Assembly: GCF_023706045.1 (NCBI RefSeq)
Contig: NZ_BQYL01000001.1
Coordinates: 1,488,001 to 1,552,000 of the forward strand
Length of the DNA: 64,000 bases
Direction: 5' to 3'
Origin: Kangiella sp. TOML190
GTDB lineage: Bacteria; Pseudomonadota; Gammaproteobacteria; Enterobacterales; Kangiellaceae
Part shown: in pieces, positions 37,452 through 46,185 of the stretch
Layout: the number at the start of each line of letters is the position of its first letter
Position numbering within the stretch: position 1 is the first letter of the stretch
The notes under the pieces: generated by a model
The model's database searches: none
The model's input: only the letters and a program-made list of their open reading frames with translations
What the model was told of the DNA's origin: nothing
Program-made: the position numbers and the translations under genes

Positions 37452-38594
37452 TTGGAATTTTTATCTGATTACGGTCTGTTTTTGCTAAAAGCGGCAACTA
37501 TTGTGGTGGCTATAGTGATGGTTTTAGGCTTTATCTTAAATGCTGGGCAAAAACATCGTTCTAGTAGTAAAGGTGAGATTAAAGTCACCAATTTGGGTGA
37601 AGAGATTAAAGATCACAAGCAAACCATCCAAAGTGAAGTTTTATCAAAAGCCGAGTGGAAGGCCTTGCTTAAAGCGGAAAAAGACAAACAGAAAAAAGAA
37701 AATAAAGCCGTTAAAAAGAAGGTTAAGTCTTCCAAGAAAAGTACTTCTGAAACAGTGGATACAACGGAAGCGAATGCAGATACTAACCTTGATGCTACTG
37801 CTGATAAACAATTAGCAACTGCTCCTGAGCAAACTAAAGCTCGATTGTACGTTTTGGATTTTGAAGGGGATCTTGAAGCCAGCGGTGTAGAGTCTTTACG
37901 AGAAGAAATTACCGCAGTGTTAGTAACCGCTAATAAGCAAGATGAAGTTCTGGTGCGTTTGGAAAGCCCGGGCGGCATGGTGCATGCCTATGGCTTAGCA
38001 GCATCCCAGCTGCAACGTATTCGCCAAGCGGGTCATAAGCTGACTATCGCAGTCGATGAAGTGGCGGCTAGTGGCGGTTATATGATGGCATGTGTCGCCG
38101 ATAAAATTGTTTCAGCGCCTTTTGCCATCATTGGCTCGATTGGGGTGGTAGCGGAAATTCCAAACTTTAACCGTTTATTGGATAAAGCCCATGTGGACTA
38201 TGAACAGCATACCGCAGGCGACTACAAACGAACGCTCACCATGTTTGGGCAAAACACCAGCCATGGACGTGAAAAATTTAAGCAAGAGCTTGAAGAAACT
38301 CATCAGTTATTTAAAAGTTTTATTAACCAAAATCGCCCCGATTTAGAGATCGAAAAAGTTGCTACTGGCGAGCACTGGTATGGCTCTCAAGCGTTAGCCT
38401 TAGGGCTGGTTGACGACATTAGTACGAGTGATGATCTGATCCATAAAGCGATGCAAGACAAAGACGTTTATGCGGTCAAATATGACATAAAAAAACCGCT
38501 AACCGATAAGCTTTCTTTAAGTTTGCAAGGTGCTTTTGATAAGTTCGCCATGCGCTGGATCCAACGTTCCAAACAAACGAATTTGTTCAAATAG
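37452..38594 (+). CDS. sohB: Inner-membrane peptidase SohB (S49 family)
   Basis: Signal-peptide-peptidase-like serine protease facing the periplasm. Seen: membrane helix at about 5-27 (YGLFLLKAATIVVAIVMVLGF, with the break after 20 residues not meaningful); a long Lys/Glu-rich helix (about 60-110); and the S49 core with LESPGGMVHAYGLAASQL and VDEVAASGGYMMACVADKI, the second carrying the nucleophile Ser, and GSIGVVAE. I place the start at TTG 37452: GGAG lies seven bases upstream and the product aligns with E. coli SohB (MELLSEYGLF). An ATG at 37422 would add ten unmatched residues. Confidence 0.93.
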   Translation: MEFLSDYGLFLLKAATIVVAIVMVLGFILNAGQKHRSSSKGEIKVTNLGEEIKDHKQTIQSEVLSKAEWKALLKAEKDKQKKENKAVKKKVKSSKKSTSETVDTTEANADTNLDATADKQLATAPEQTKARLYVLDFEGDLEASGVESLREEITAVLVTANKQDEVLVRLESPGGMVHAYGLAASQLQRIRQAGHKLTIAVDEVAASGGYMMACVADKIVSAPFAIIGSIGVVAEIPNFNRLLDKAHVDYEQHTAGDYKRTLTMFGQNTSHGREKFKQELEETHQLFKSFINQNRPDLEIEKVATGEHWYGSQALALGLVDDISTSDDLIHKAMQDKDVYAVKYDIKKPLTDKLSLSLQGAFDKFAMRWIQRSKQTNLFK

Positions 38595-38609
38595 TTGCAT
38601 TGCCGCTTT

Positions 38610-39266
38610 ATGGATTTTGAGTTTTGGGATAACTGCTGGCACAAAGATTCGCAACCCTTTCATGTGTCGCGAGTTCATCCCTTGCTTAAAACTACGCTCC
38701 CCTTGCTGGATCCCTATTCGCCAGTATTAGTACCGCTTTCAGGTAAGTCGCTGGATTTAATTTATTTGTCCGAACAGGGCTACGCATCCACCGCTATTGA
38801 ATTTAACCCCAAAGCAGTAACGGAGTTTATAACGAGTAGCGGTATAGCCTTTAGTAAAACGGCTACAGACGATACAACGGTTTATAACAGCGATAACATC
38901 GAGCTTTGGCTCGCGGACTTTTTCGCTGTCACGACTAGTGATATTGGGCAATTTGAGCAAGTGTTTGATCGCGCTGCGTATATCGCCTTGCCGGAAACCA
39001 TGCGTGCCGATTATGCCAAGCATTTAATCAGTTTATTGAAGTCTAATGCTCAAATTTTTATGGTCACCATGGATTATCCGCAACATCAGATGTCAGGACC
39101 GCCATTTTATGTGGATCAGCAAGAACTGGCAGAGCATTTTGCGGGCGCAAAAATTAGTGAAAAAGCACGTCATTCGTTAATGGATAATCATCCACGCTGG
39201 AAAGAATTAGGGTTGGATTATCTGGATGAAGTACTTTATCAAATACAATTTGTTTCGAGTGCATAA
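38610..39266 (+). CDS. tpm: Thiopurine S-methyltransferase-family protein
   Basis: SAM-dependent methyltransferase of the TPMT family; bacterial members methylate thiopurine-like compounds or oxyanions of Se and Te. Seen: 218 residues; MDFEFWDNCWHKD at the N-terminus; SAM-site block VLVPLSGKSLDLIYLSEQGY, where most members have CGKS; FDRAAYIALPETMRADYAKHL; and a C-terminal PPFYVDQQEL. ATG 38610 matches the usual family start; an upstream TTG at 38595 directly after sohB is less likely. It closely follows sohB and is probably co-transcribed. The physiological substrate is not known. Confidence 0.88.
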   Translation: MDFEFWDNCWHKDSQPFHVSRVHPLLKTTLPLLDPYSPVLVPLSGKSLDLIYLSEQGYASTAIEFNPKAVTEFITSSGIAFSKTATDDTTVYNSDNIELWLADFFAVTTSDIGQFEQVFDRAAYIALPETMRADYAKHLISLLKSNAQIFMVTMDYPQHQMSGPPFYVDQQELAEHFAGAKISEKARHSLMDNHPRWKELGLDYLDEVLYQIQFVSSA

Positions 39267-39294
39267 TAAGATGATTTATGGTTAGGTTTATTAG

Positions 39295-41196
39295 ATGAAA
39301 AAAGAGCAAGCTTACGGCCAGTGGCCATCGGAAATTAGCGCAGAAATGTTGGCTAGTAAGTCCACTCGTTTGGGCCAAATTCAATGGCTAAAAGGACAGC
39401 CAGCTTGGCTAGAAAGTCGCCCCGAAGAAAAAGGGCGCGGAGTAATCGTAGCCTACCAAAATGGTCTTAAAGTCGATTTGACGCCAGAGGCTTATAACGT
39501 GCGTACGCGTCTGCACGAATATGGCGGTGGCGATTTTTGGACAAAAGATGAGTTAATTATTTTTGCCAACGATTCGGATCAAAGACTCTATTTACAGAAT
39601 AACTCCGATGGCAGTATTGAGCCAATAACTCAAGCCGCGCCTTTTGAGCGCGCTTGGCGCTATGGCGATGGCGACATTAGCCCAAATAAGCAGTTTACCG
39701 TTTGCGTTCGCGAGCGCCACCAACAGGGTGGCACGGCTTTTGATGTTATTAACGAACTGGTGTTAATTGATTTAGCACAAAAAGAGGGCGATGCTAACGT
39801 GCAAGTGATAGCATCTGGCCAAGATTTTTATTCTAATCCGCGCGTTGCTCCTGATGGTAATTCCATCTGTTGGTTATCTTGGCAACATCCCAATATGCCG
39901 TGGGATGAAACGGAATTGTGGCTGGCGGAGATTGATGATAATCAACAGCTCAGCAATCCGCGCAAAGTAGCCGCTGGCGAGCAGTTGTCAGTTTATAATC
40001 CCCAATGGTCACCTGACGGTCAACTTTATTACGTTGCTGATAACAATGGCTGGTGGCATATTTATCGCCATGGAGAAGATAAACCGCTGCATGAGTTTGT
40101 CGAAATTGAGTTTGGGTTTCCGCAATGGGTATTTGGTTGCAACAGTTTTCAATTTATAGATAAAGATACCATTTTAGCGATTGGCACCAAGCAAGCTCAT
40201 CAGGCTTTATACCAACTCGATCTAACTTCAGGCCAATTGCGCAAGGTTAGCGATCAGTGGAATGCCTTTAATGGCCAACTGATGGTTAAGGATAAGCAAG
40301 CATGTTTTATTGCTGCGAATGCAAAGCAGGCGCAAAGCTTAATCAAACTCGATCTATCCAGTATGCAAACTAACGATTTGCTAGGAAAAAACGATAAGCT
40401 GTCGCTTAGCACAATTGCTCGGGCCGAACATGTCACTTTTGCTACCAGTGATAACCAGCTTGCGCATGGCTTTTTTTATGCGCCACTTAATGACAAATAT
40501 GAATGCTCCACAGGTTTGCCACCATTGATTGTTATGAGCCATGGCGGGCCGACTGGCATGACCGACTCGGGTTTTGATTTGCAAATTCAGTATTGGACCA
40601 GCCGCGGTTTTGCGGTGGCTGATGTCAATTATCGTGGAAGCACTGGTTATGGCCGCGCTTATCGAGACAGTTTAAAGGGTAATTGGGGTGTCTATGATGT
40701 GGACGATTGCATTGCGATGGCGGACTATTTAGCGCAGCAAGGCTTGGTGGATGGTAAGCGTTTGGCGATCCGTGGCGGTAGTGCTGGCGGTTTTACTACT
40801 TTATGTGCGCTAACTTTCCACGATAGATTTCAAGTGGGCATGAGTCGCTATGGAGTGGCGGACTTATTGTCATTAGCCAAAGATAGCCATAAGTTCGAAA
40901 TTCGCTATTTGGACTCGGTCGTCGGGCCTTTGCCAGAAGCCAAGCAGATATACTTAGAGCGCTCTCCTAGTGAGCATACTGAGCGGTTATCTTGTCCAAT
41001 TTTAATTTTGCAAGGGCTTGAGGATAAGGTGGTACCGCCAAGCCAATCCGAAGCGATGGTAACAGCTTTAAAGGCTAACGGCCTAGATTACCAATACATT
41101 GAATTTGCAGGAGAAGGGCACGGCTTTAGAAAACCCGAAACCATTATTCAAGCCTTTGAAGCTGAGTTGGATTTTTATCGGAAGTACCTTTTATAA
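39295..41196 (+). CDS. S9 family prolyl oligopeptidase-type peptidase
   Basis: Cytoplasmic serine peptidase of the dipeptidyl/acylaminoacyl type. Seen: 633 residues; an N-terminal beta-propeller to about residue 370 with WD/DPP-like blades (RVAPDGNSICWLSW, NPQWSPDGQLYYVADN); a C-terminal alpha/beta hydrolase with the nucleophile in IRGGSAGGFTTL, Asp in QGLEDKVVPPSQ and His in GEGHGFRKPE; and VMSHGGPTG at the oxyanion strand. No signal peptide is visible. It starts at ATG 39295, 28 bases after the TPMT-like gene. Exact specificity cannot be told from sequence. Confidence 0.92.
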   Translation: MKKEQAYGQWPSEISAEMLASKSTRLGQIQWLKGQPAWLESRPEEKGRGVIVAYQNGLKVDLTPEAYNVRTRLHEYGGGDFWTKDELIIFANDSDQRLYLQNNSDGSIEPITQAAPFERAWRYGDGDISPNKQFTVCVRERHQQGGTAFDVINELVLIDLAQKEGDANVQVIASGQDFYSNPRVAPDGNSICWLSWQHPNMPWDETELWLAEIDDNQQLSNPRKVAAGEQLSVYNPQWSPDGQLYYVADNNGWWHIYRHGEDKPLHEFVEIEFGFPQWVFGCNSFQFIDKDTILAIGTKQAHQALYQLDLTSGQLRKVSDQWNAFNGQLMVKDKQACFIAANAKQAQSLIKLDLSSMQTNDLLGKNDKLSLSTIARAEHVTFATSDNQLAHGFFYAPLNDKYECSTGLPPLIVMSHGGPTGMTDSGFDLQIQYWTSRGFAVADVNYRGSTGYGRAYRDSLKGNWGVYDVDDCIAMADYLAQQGLVDGKRLAIRGGSAGGFTTLCALTFHDRFQVGMSRYGVADLLSLAKDSHKFEIRYLDSVVGPLPEAKQIYLERSPSEHTERLSCPILILQGLEDKVVPPSQSEAMVTALKANGLDYQYIEFAGEGHGFRKPETIIQAFEAELDFYRKYLL

Positions 41197-41212
41197 CTTC
41201 GTGAAAAGGTTG

Positions 41213-41755
41213 TTACGACTCTTTTTGTAGCTTATCAAAATCAAAATAGTATTCATCTATCAAGGTAAAATAACCGTTTGTAGGGTCAAGCTGTAGATCA
41301 ATACTAATGGTATATTGTGTTGGCGTTTTTTCTCCGAAGTTCCAACTGGCACTAAAACTAGCCTTTCCTTCGCGTTTCTTCTTATGTACCAATGGAGAGC
41401 GCTGAACTTTTTGCATTGCCATAATAGACTCAGGTTTAAGTCTAAAGGTGTAACTGTATTCTTGCGTATCATCAGAAAAAAAATGTGAAATATTCTTTTT
41501 ATCCGTGGCTATTAACTCTAAGCCTAGTATTTCTTCTTGCTTTTCTGTTTTTCCTTCAAAGCCAAACTTTAGCTTTATCGAATCATTATCAACATCCATC
41601 GGTTTATCCGTTCTTACTTTCATTCGGATATATCGTGGCTCTATTTGTGTAAAACTATTTTCGTCAAAGTTGCGCATCTTCCACATAGTGGATAAAGGGA
41701 TACTCGAGCATCCCTGAATCAATAAAATCAATACGATCAGCAGTGTTTTTTTCAT
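41213..41755 (-). CDS. Hypothetical lipoprotein
   Basis: I do not recognise a family. Seen: 180 residues; signal peptide with lipobox IQGC (Cys16); mostly beta-strand-like sequence with many charged residues (SIKLKFGFEGKTEKQEE, SYTFRLKPESIMAMQ), suggesting a small beta-rich periplasmic domain. It begins 34 bases after the stop of the upstream symporter gene on the same strand, so the two may form an operon. Its coding strand is AT-richer than that of the neighbours. Confidence 0.7.
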   Translation of the reverse strand: MKKTLLIVLILLIQGCSSIPLSTMWKMRNFDENSFTQIEPRYIRMKVRTDKPMDVDNDSIKLKFGFEGKTEKQEEILGLELIATDKKNISHFFSDDTQEYSYTFRLKPESIMAMQKVQRSPLVHKKKREGKASFSASWNFGEKTPTQYTISIDLQLDPTNGYFTLIDEYYFDFDKLQKES

Positions 41756-41789
41756 GGTTTTTCCTTAGTTTATTATTTTAGAACTGATA

Positions 41790-43058
41790 TTAGTTAGTTT
41801 GGTCTTCAAAGTTTGAGTGCACTCTTGGATCATTATAAACATCCAAGTCGATTTCTCCTTCGCTTTTGGCAACGATGGTAGTAACGGCGGCATCGCCAGT
41901 AATATTAACGGCAGTTCGGGTCATATCGAGCAGTCGGTCAATACCTAAAATCATACCAATGGCTTCTACTGGCAAATTCACTTGGGTTAGAACGCCGGCC
42001 AATAAAATCAAGCCTACGCTGGGCACACCAGCAGTGCCAATGGAGGCAAGCGTCGCGGTTAAAATAATGGTCAGCATTTGCGCCATGGTTAGGTCGACAC
42101 TGTAGGCTTGAGCAATAAATAAGGTGGCAATACCTTGCATAATCGCAGTGCCATCCATATTCACGGTGGCGCCTAAGGGCAAGGTGAAAGAGTAGGTGTT
42201 TTTATGCACACCTAGGTTTTTCTCAACGCAGCGCATGGTGACCGGCAAAGTGGCGTTGGAGCTAGAGGTACCAAAAGCGGTAAGCATCGCTGGCCACATA
42301 CCTTTAAAGAAATTAATAGGATTTAAACGCGCAAAGAGCATAATCAAGCTGCTGTAGGTCAATAGCGCATGTAAAATCAAACCGCCAATCACCAGTACAA
42401 AATATTTGCCCAAAGAACCCGCAATATCGCTGAATGGGAAGGTGGCAAAGGTTTTGGCGATTAAAAAGAACACCCCGTAAGGCGCGAACTTCATCACGAT
42501 ATTTACAATCGCCATAACGACCGCGTTGGCATCTTTAAACCAATTGCCGATGCGCTTTCCTGCTTCGCCCGAAAACGTGATGGCTAAGCCCAGCAAGATG
42601 GCAAAAACAATAATTTGCAGCATATTGGCTTTGACCATAGCACCAAAAGGATTGGTTGGAATGATATTTATCAAAACGTCCGTTAGTGGCGGTTTGTTTT
42701 TAGCATCAAAGTTAACTTCGCCAACTGGCATGCCAGCGCCTGGTTGGAAAATCCCCGCGAGTAATAAGGCTAGAATTAGGGCAATAGCAGTAGTTAATAA
42801 ATAAAGTCCGACCGATTTATAGCTTAAGCGGCCCAATTTGGACGGATCTGCTAGAGAGCTGACACCAACCACCAGCGAGACCAGCACTAAAGGCACCATC
42901 AACATTTTTAGGGCATTGATAAACCAGCTTCCACCAACATGAAACAGACCATTAACGATATTATTGTCGATAAAACTGTTGCCAGAGAACTGATGCAAAA
43001 TGGTGCCGACTACGGCACCAGCAACCATAAAAACTAGTATTTTTAGACTCAGATTCAT
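41790..43058 (-). CDS. Dicarboxylate/amino acid:cation symporter (GltP/DctA-type, DAACS)
   Basis: Secondary transporter for glutamate, aspartate or C4-dicarboxylates driven by Na+ or H+. Seen: 422 residues; eight or so hydrophobic segments; the serine-rich hairpin FGTSSSNATLPVTM; NMDGTAIMQG in TM7; second hairpin GTAGVPSVGLI; and DRLLDMTRTAVNITGDA in TM8 with the substrate-binding Asp, Arg and Asn. Arg in MTRTAVN favours an acidic substrate. Upstream of the orphan lipoprotein on the same strand. Confidence 0.93.
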   Translation of the reverse strand: MNLSLKILVFMVAGAVVGTILHQFSGNSFIDNNIVNGLFHVGGSWFINALKMLMVPLVLVSLVVGVSSLADPSKLGRLSYKSVGLYLLTTAIALILALLLAGIFQPGAGMPVGEVNFDAKNKPPLTDVLINIIPTNPFGAMVKANMLQIIVFAILLGLAITFSGEAGKRIGNWFKDANAVVMAIVNIVMKFAPYGVFFLIAKTFATFPFSDIAGSLGKYFVLVIGGLILHALLTYSSLIMLFARLNPINFFKGMWPAMLTAFGTSSSNATLPVTMRCVEKNLGVHKNTYSFTLPLGATVNMDGTAIMQGIATLFIAQAYSVDLTMAQMLTIILTATLASIGTAGVPSVGLILLAGVLTQVNLPVEAIGMILGIDRLLDMTRTAVNITGDAAVTTIVAKSEGEIDLDVYNDPRVHSNFEDQTN

Positions 43059-43234
43059 TATTATCGCCTTTTATATATTCCAAAAAGCACTCTAAGGGAT
43101 TGATTTCTAAAGTGCAAGGATTGCGCCGCTTGAAATCCGGGTTAATCTTTAACTACTAGCCTAAGCCGTTCGTAAAGCAGCCTAAAATCCTTTAAGATAA
43201 AGCTAATGGTGAAACGATTTTTTAAGGATATTTG

Positions 43235-43702
43235 ATGAATAAATTAAGCTTACTTCTTTTGCTGATAATGGCTATCGGGCAAGCGGTTACGGCGGAAACC
43301 AAAACACCAGCGATAATGTTGGGCGACAAAGTGGATATGCAGCAGCAACAACCTTTGGTGGCGGTGATGGCCGATCCCAGTAAGTATCAAGATCAAACGA
43401 TAACCTTGCAGGGTAAGATAATAAAAGTCTGCAAAAAGAAAGGCTGCTGGGCAGATATTGCAACCGATAATGCGAATATTAGGATTAAAGTTCCTGATGA
43501 TGAAATTGTTATTCCCATCTACGCAGTAGGCCGCCAAGCTTATGCCACTGGCGTACTCAGCGCAAAAACGCTCAACAAAGCGCAAACGATTAGCTATCTA
43601 GAGCATATGGCCAACGACGCGGGTGAAGCTTTTGATCCCGAAACGGTGACCGAGGGTATGATCCTTTATCAACTGAACGCTAAAGCCGTACAGATCTTAT
43701 AA
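43235..43702 (+). CDS. DUF4920 family secreted protein
   Basis: Seen: 155 residues; signal peptide (1 to about 20, ending AVTA); a single OB-like beta domain with LQGKIIKVCKKKGCWADI, whose Cys-x4-Cys is the family hallmark and could bind metal or form a disulfide; and a C-terminal helix/strand YLEHMANDAGEAFD. AAGGA lies six bases before ATG 43235; a TTG one codon earlier is also in frame. The family function is unknown. It is upstream of the BlaI/M56 genes but separated by their operators. Confidence 0.85.
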   Translation: MNKLSLLLLLIMAIGQAVTAETKTPAIMLGDKVDMQQQQPLVAVMADPSKYQDQTITLQGKIIKVCKKKGCWADIATDNANIRIKVPDDEIVIPIYAVGRQAYATGVLSAKTLNKAQTISYLEHMANDAGEAFDPETVTEGMILYQLNAKAVQIL

Positions 43703-43772
43703 CCATTGCGGTTTAGTAGTCGCTAGCTAACTTTCCATAAATTGTCTAGCTCAAAATTTTTCTTAAAAAGTT

Positions 43773-43801
43773 TTGCTTTTTAACGATTACAGGTGTAATC
43801 T
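43773..43801 (+). promoter_or_regulatory. Promoter of the BlaI/M56 operon
   Basis: TTGCTT at 43773-43778, 17 bases, TAATCT at 43796-43801. The -10 lies inside the first dyad operator, so repressor binding would block RNA polymerase. Confidence 0.6.
43785..43800. promoter_or_regulatory. BlaI-type operator 1
   Basis: Perfect dyad GATTACA-GG-TGTAATC. The TACA/TGTA core is the BlaI/MecI operator signature. It overlaps the -10 of the promoter. Confidence 0.85.
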
Positions 43802-43810
43802 TGATATTGA

Positions 43811-43826
43811 GATTACATTTGTAATC
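43811..43826. promoter_or_regulatory. BlaI-type operator 2
   Basis: Perfect dyad GATTACA-TT-TGTAATC with the same arms as operator 1. The two centres are 26 bp apart, about two and a half helical turns. It covers the expected transcription start and leader, just before the repressor ATG. Confidence 0.85.
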
Positions 43827-43848
43827 ATTTAAATGGATTGAGCAAATC

Positions 43849-44235
43849 ATGTTAAACCGAGTGAGTGAGTCAGAACACATTGTGATGGAGGTACTGTGGC
43901 AGGAATCTCCGTTAACCAGTCTTGAGATCTGTGAGCGGTTAAAAGATCAAGGTTGGAATGAAAAAACCGTAAAAACCTTTTTAAACCGTATGGTAAAGAA
44001 AAAGGTAATCAATTTTAAAAAAGAAGGACGGCGCTATTGGTATTCTCCAGCCATCAAAAGAGCAGCTTTTATACAACAAGAAAGCAAAGGCTTTCTTAAT
44101 AAGATGTTTAATGGTGACGTTAAACAGTTGCTCGCCACCTTTGTCCAAAATAAACAACTATCAAAGCAAGAATTAGATTACTTAAAAGAATTGATTAGTC
44201 AGGAGGGCGATGGCAAGGAGATAAAGGATGAATGA
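43849..44235 (+). CDS. BlaI/MecI/CopY family transcriptional repressor
   Basis: Dimeric winged-helix repressor that is inactivated by proteolysis when its M56 partner senses a signal. Seen: 128 residues; winged helix about 5-75 with SEHIVMEVLWQESPLTSLEI and the recognition region NEKTVKTFLNRMVKKKVI; wing KKEGRRYWYSP; dimerisation helices at the C-terminus. Its stop overlaps the M56 gene by 8 bases. Two perfect dyads upstream make autoregulation very likely. The inducing signal is unknown; a beta-lactamase gene is not present nearby. Confidence 0.94.
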   Translation: MLNRVSESEHIVMEVLWQESPLTSLEICERLKDQGWNEKTVKTFLNRMVKKKVINFKKEGRRYWYSPAIKRAAFIQQESKGFLNKMFNGDVKQLLATFVQNKQLSKQELDYLKELISQEGDGKEIKDE

Positions 44236-46048
44236 TCTACTACAAACCTTATGGCAGTCAAATTTAGAGCTGAGCTTACTGTTACTGGCGATTCTAACGG
44301 CGCGCTATCTAATACGAAAAACAACTAAGAATTATAATGCCTATTTATTATGGCTAAGCATTCCTGTGGGCTTGTTATTAGCAGGCTTCTTTTCGATCGT
44401 TAACTTTGGACAGGAACCTACTGCGGCAATGACTTATATTGTTCAAGCCTATATCGTTAGACCCGCAGAAACTTTTGATAGCTGGTTGTTAGTCGGCTAC
44501 TTATGGGCATTGGTATCCTTAGTCTTGCTCGTAAGATTGTGTTGGCAGCACAAAAAATTACGCCAAGAATTAAAATACATCAAAGCGCCATTAAACCTAA
44601 CAATAGCATCAAGTTATCCGATCGTTGGGATTGCAAAAGAAGATTTTTCGCCAGCTGTTTATGGCTTTTTTAAGCCGACTATCTATTTCCCAGTACACTT
44701 AAAGCAGGAGTTATCTGCCGAACAAATAACGTTAATTGTTCGACATGAAGAACACCATATTAAACAAAAACATTTATGGCTAAATTTGCTGTGGGATATT
44801 TTGGTTTGTATCAGTTGGTTCAATCCGCTGGTATACATTTCCCGACAAAGTTTCCGTCACGACCAAGAATTATTTTGTGATTATCTTGTGTTAAACCGCT
44901 CCAATGCAGATGACCATCAAAGCTATGGTCATGCCTTGTTAACCACCATTTCTGCCACTCACTCGGTTAGCTTGCTTTGCTCATGGAAAATGTTTAATCA
45001 ACTTGAGGAAAGAATCATGAACCTAAAAAAACCAACTAGCCTAAGCAGTAAATTATCGCTTGCCATTGGCGGGCTAGCGATAATCGGTTGTACTTCTTTA
45101 TACGCCATTAGCATGTCACAATATTCACAGCAACACTCACAAGAATCCCAGCACGAATCATTAAGCGTTAGCAACAATGATGGCGATAGCACAGTCGAAT
45201 GGAATATTGGTGGCAAGACTTACGTGGATAATAAAGGCGACTGGTATATTTTAGAAGAGGGGCGTAAGCGCCAGATGACTTCTACTGAGCGCCGCGATTT
45301 TGAAAAAGCCGTTGAGCGCGCTGAAAAAGAGATGCAGCTTTCCGAAGAAGAAATGCGCAAAGCTGAAGCTCAAATACGTAACAATCAACGTCAAATGGAA
45401 AAAGCGGTTGAGGAAATAGAAAATGCGCAACACGAATTGGCTTTAAGTTACGAGAGTATGCAAGCTGCCTTTAGAGATATTGAGCAAAGCCATATGGACA
45501 TGGAGATCGGTTATATGGAAGGAAGGCTAAGTGCAGAAGAGGTGAACAAGATTCGTGAGGAACTTCAGCGTGCTCGGGAACAGCTGATGCAAAACAAAGA
45601 GCAGCATCAGCAGGAATTTGAACGGGCACGACAGCAGCTCGAAAAGGCGCAGCAAGAGATGATTAACAACCGCTCAAAGCGACAGCCTCCTATAGCTCCT
45701 GCTAAGCCTGAAGCACCAGAAAAGCCTACTGCTGCTGTAGCGCCCAACACCACAAAGCCAGCAGTACCAGCGGAGATTAATAAACCGGTAGCGCCTCAGG
45801 CAATTCCTTTGGCAACCTATCCGCCAGAGTATCCAAAAGATGCGATAGAAAACAATGTTCAAGGTTTCGTTGAGTACCAGTTTGATCTAGATGCTAATGG
45901 CTACCCTAGTAACTTTAAATTACTTCGTTCAGAGCCAGAAGGTGTGTTTGATGATGCCGCTTATGCTGCTCTCCAGAAATGGCGCTTTGACGCAAACGGG
46001 TTGCGGGATAGTCTAAGATATAAATTAGAATTTCGTCTCGAACCTTAA
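44228..46048 (+). CDS. M56 (BlaR1-type) membrane metallopeptidase with coiled coil and C-terminal TonB domain
   Basis: Antirepressor peptidase expected to trigger cleavage of the BlaI-type repressor. Seen: 606 residues; membrane helices at about 10-25, 36-56 and 85-105; zinc motif RHEEHHIKQKH (HEEHH at 173-177) between helices; a further helix near 265-290; a short SVEWNIGGKTYVDNKGD domain; a long charged coiled coil at about 345-480; a Pro/Ala-rich linker; and a TonB C-terminal domain (about 522-606: YPPEYPKDAIENNVQGFV to YKLEFRLEP). There is no penicillin-binding sensor domain, so the signal differs from BlaR1. It ends inside a 23-bp perfect hairpin. Confidence 0.9.
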   Translation: MNDLLQTLWQSNLELSLLLLAILTARYLIRKTTKNYNAYLLWLSIPVGLLLAGFFSIVNFGQEPTAAMTYIVQAYIVRPAETFDSWLLVGYLWALVSLVLLVRLCWQHKKLRQELKYIKAPLNLTIASSYPIVGIAKEDFSPAVYGFFKPTIYFPVHLKQELSAEQITLIVRHEEHHIKQKHLWLNLLWDILVCISWFNPLVYISRQSFRHDQELFCDYLVLNRSNADDHQSYGHALLTTISATHSVSLLCSWKMFNQLEERIMNLKKPTSLSSKLSLAIGGLAIIGCTSLYAISMSQYSQQHSQESQHESLSVSNNDGDSTVEWNIGGKTYVDNKGDWYILEEGRKRQMTSTERRDFEKAVERAEKEMQLSEEEMRKAEAQIRNNQRQMEKAVEEIENAQHELALSYESMQAAFRDIEQSHMDMEIGYMEGRLSAEEVNKIREELQRAREQLMQNKEQHQQEFERARQQLEKAQQEMINNRSKRQPPIAPAKPEAPEKPTAAVAPNTTKPAVPAEINKPVAPQAIPLATYPPEYPKDAIENNVQGFVEYQFDLDANGYPSNFKLLRSEPEGVFDDAAYAALQKWRFDANGLRDSLRYKLEFRLEP

Positions 46049-46093
46049 GCTTCAATAAATCCCTGCGAAAGCAGGGATTTATTGAAGCTTAAG
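46044..46093. repeat. 50-base perfect hairpin over the stop codon of the M56 gene
   Basis: Two perfect 23-bp arms (46044-46066 and 46071-46093) separated by a GAAA tetraloop. The arm begins CTTAAGCTTC and the TAA stop of the M56 gene is inside it. There is no T run on either side, so it is not a canonical terminator, though it lies between convergent units and could stop or shield both. Confidence 0.9.
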
Positions 46094-46185
46094 TGATTAG
46101 TTTAAACTAGACTCAAGCTTGAAGATTACTCCTGAATAGCTTTAACTTTTATTATCCTTTGAGGCTTTTAGCAAGAGTTTTGATT

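Noticed and set aside
37613-37978. 121-codon minus-strand frame inside sohB
   Set aside because: Arises from the Lys/Glu-rich repeat codons of the sohB linker read antisense.
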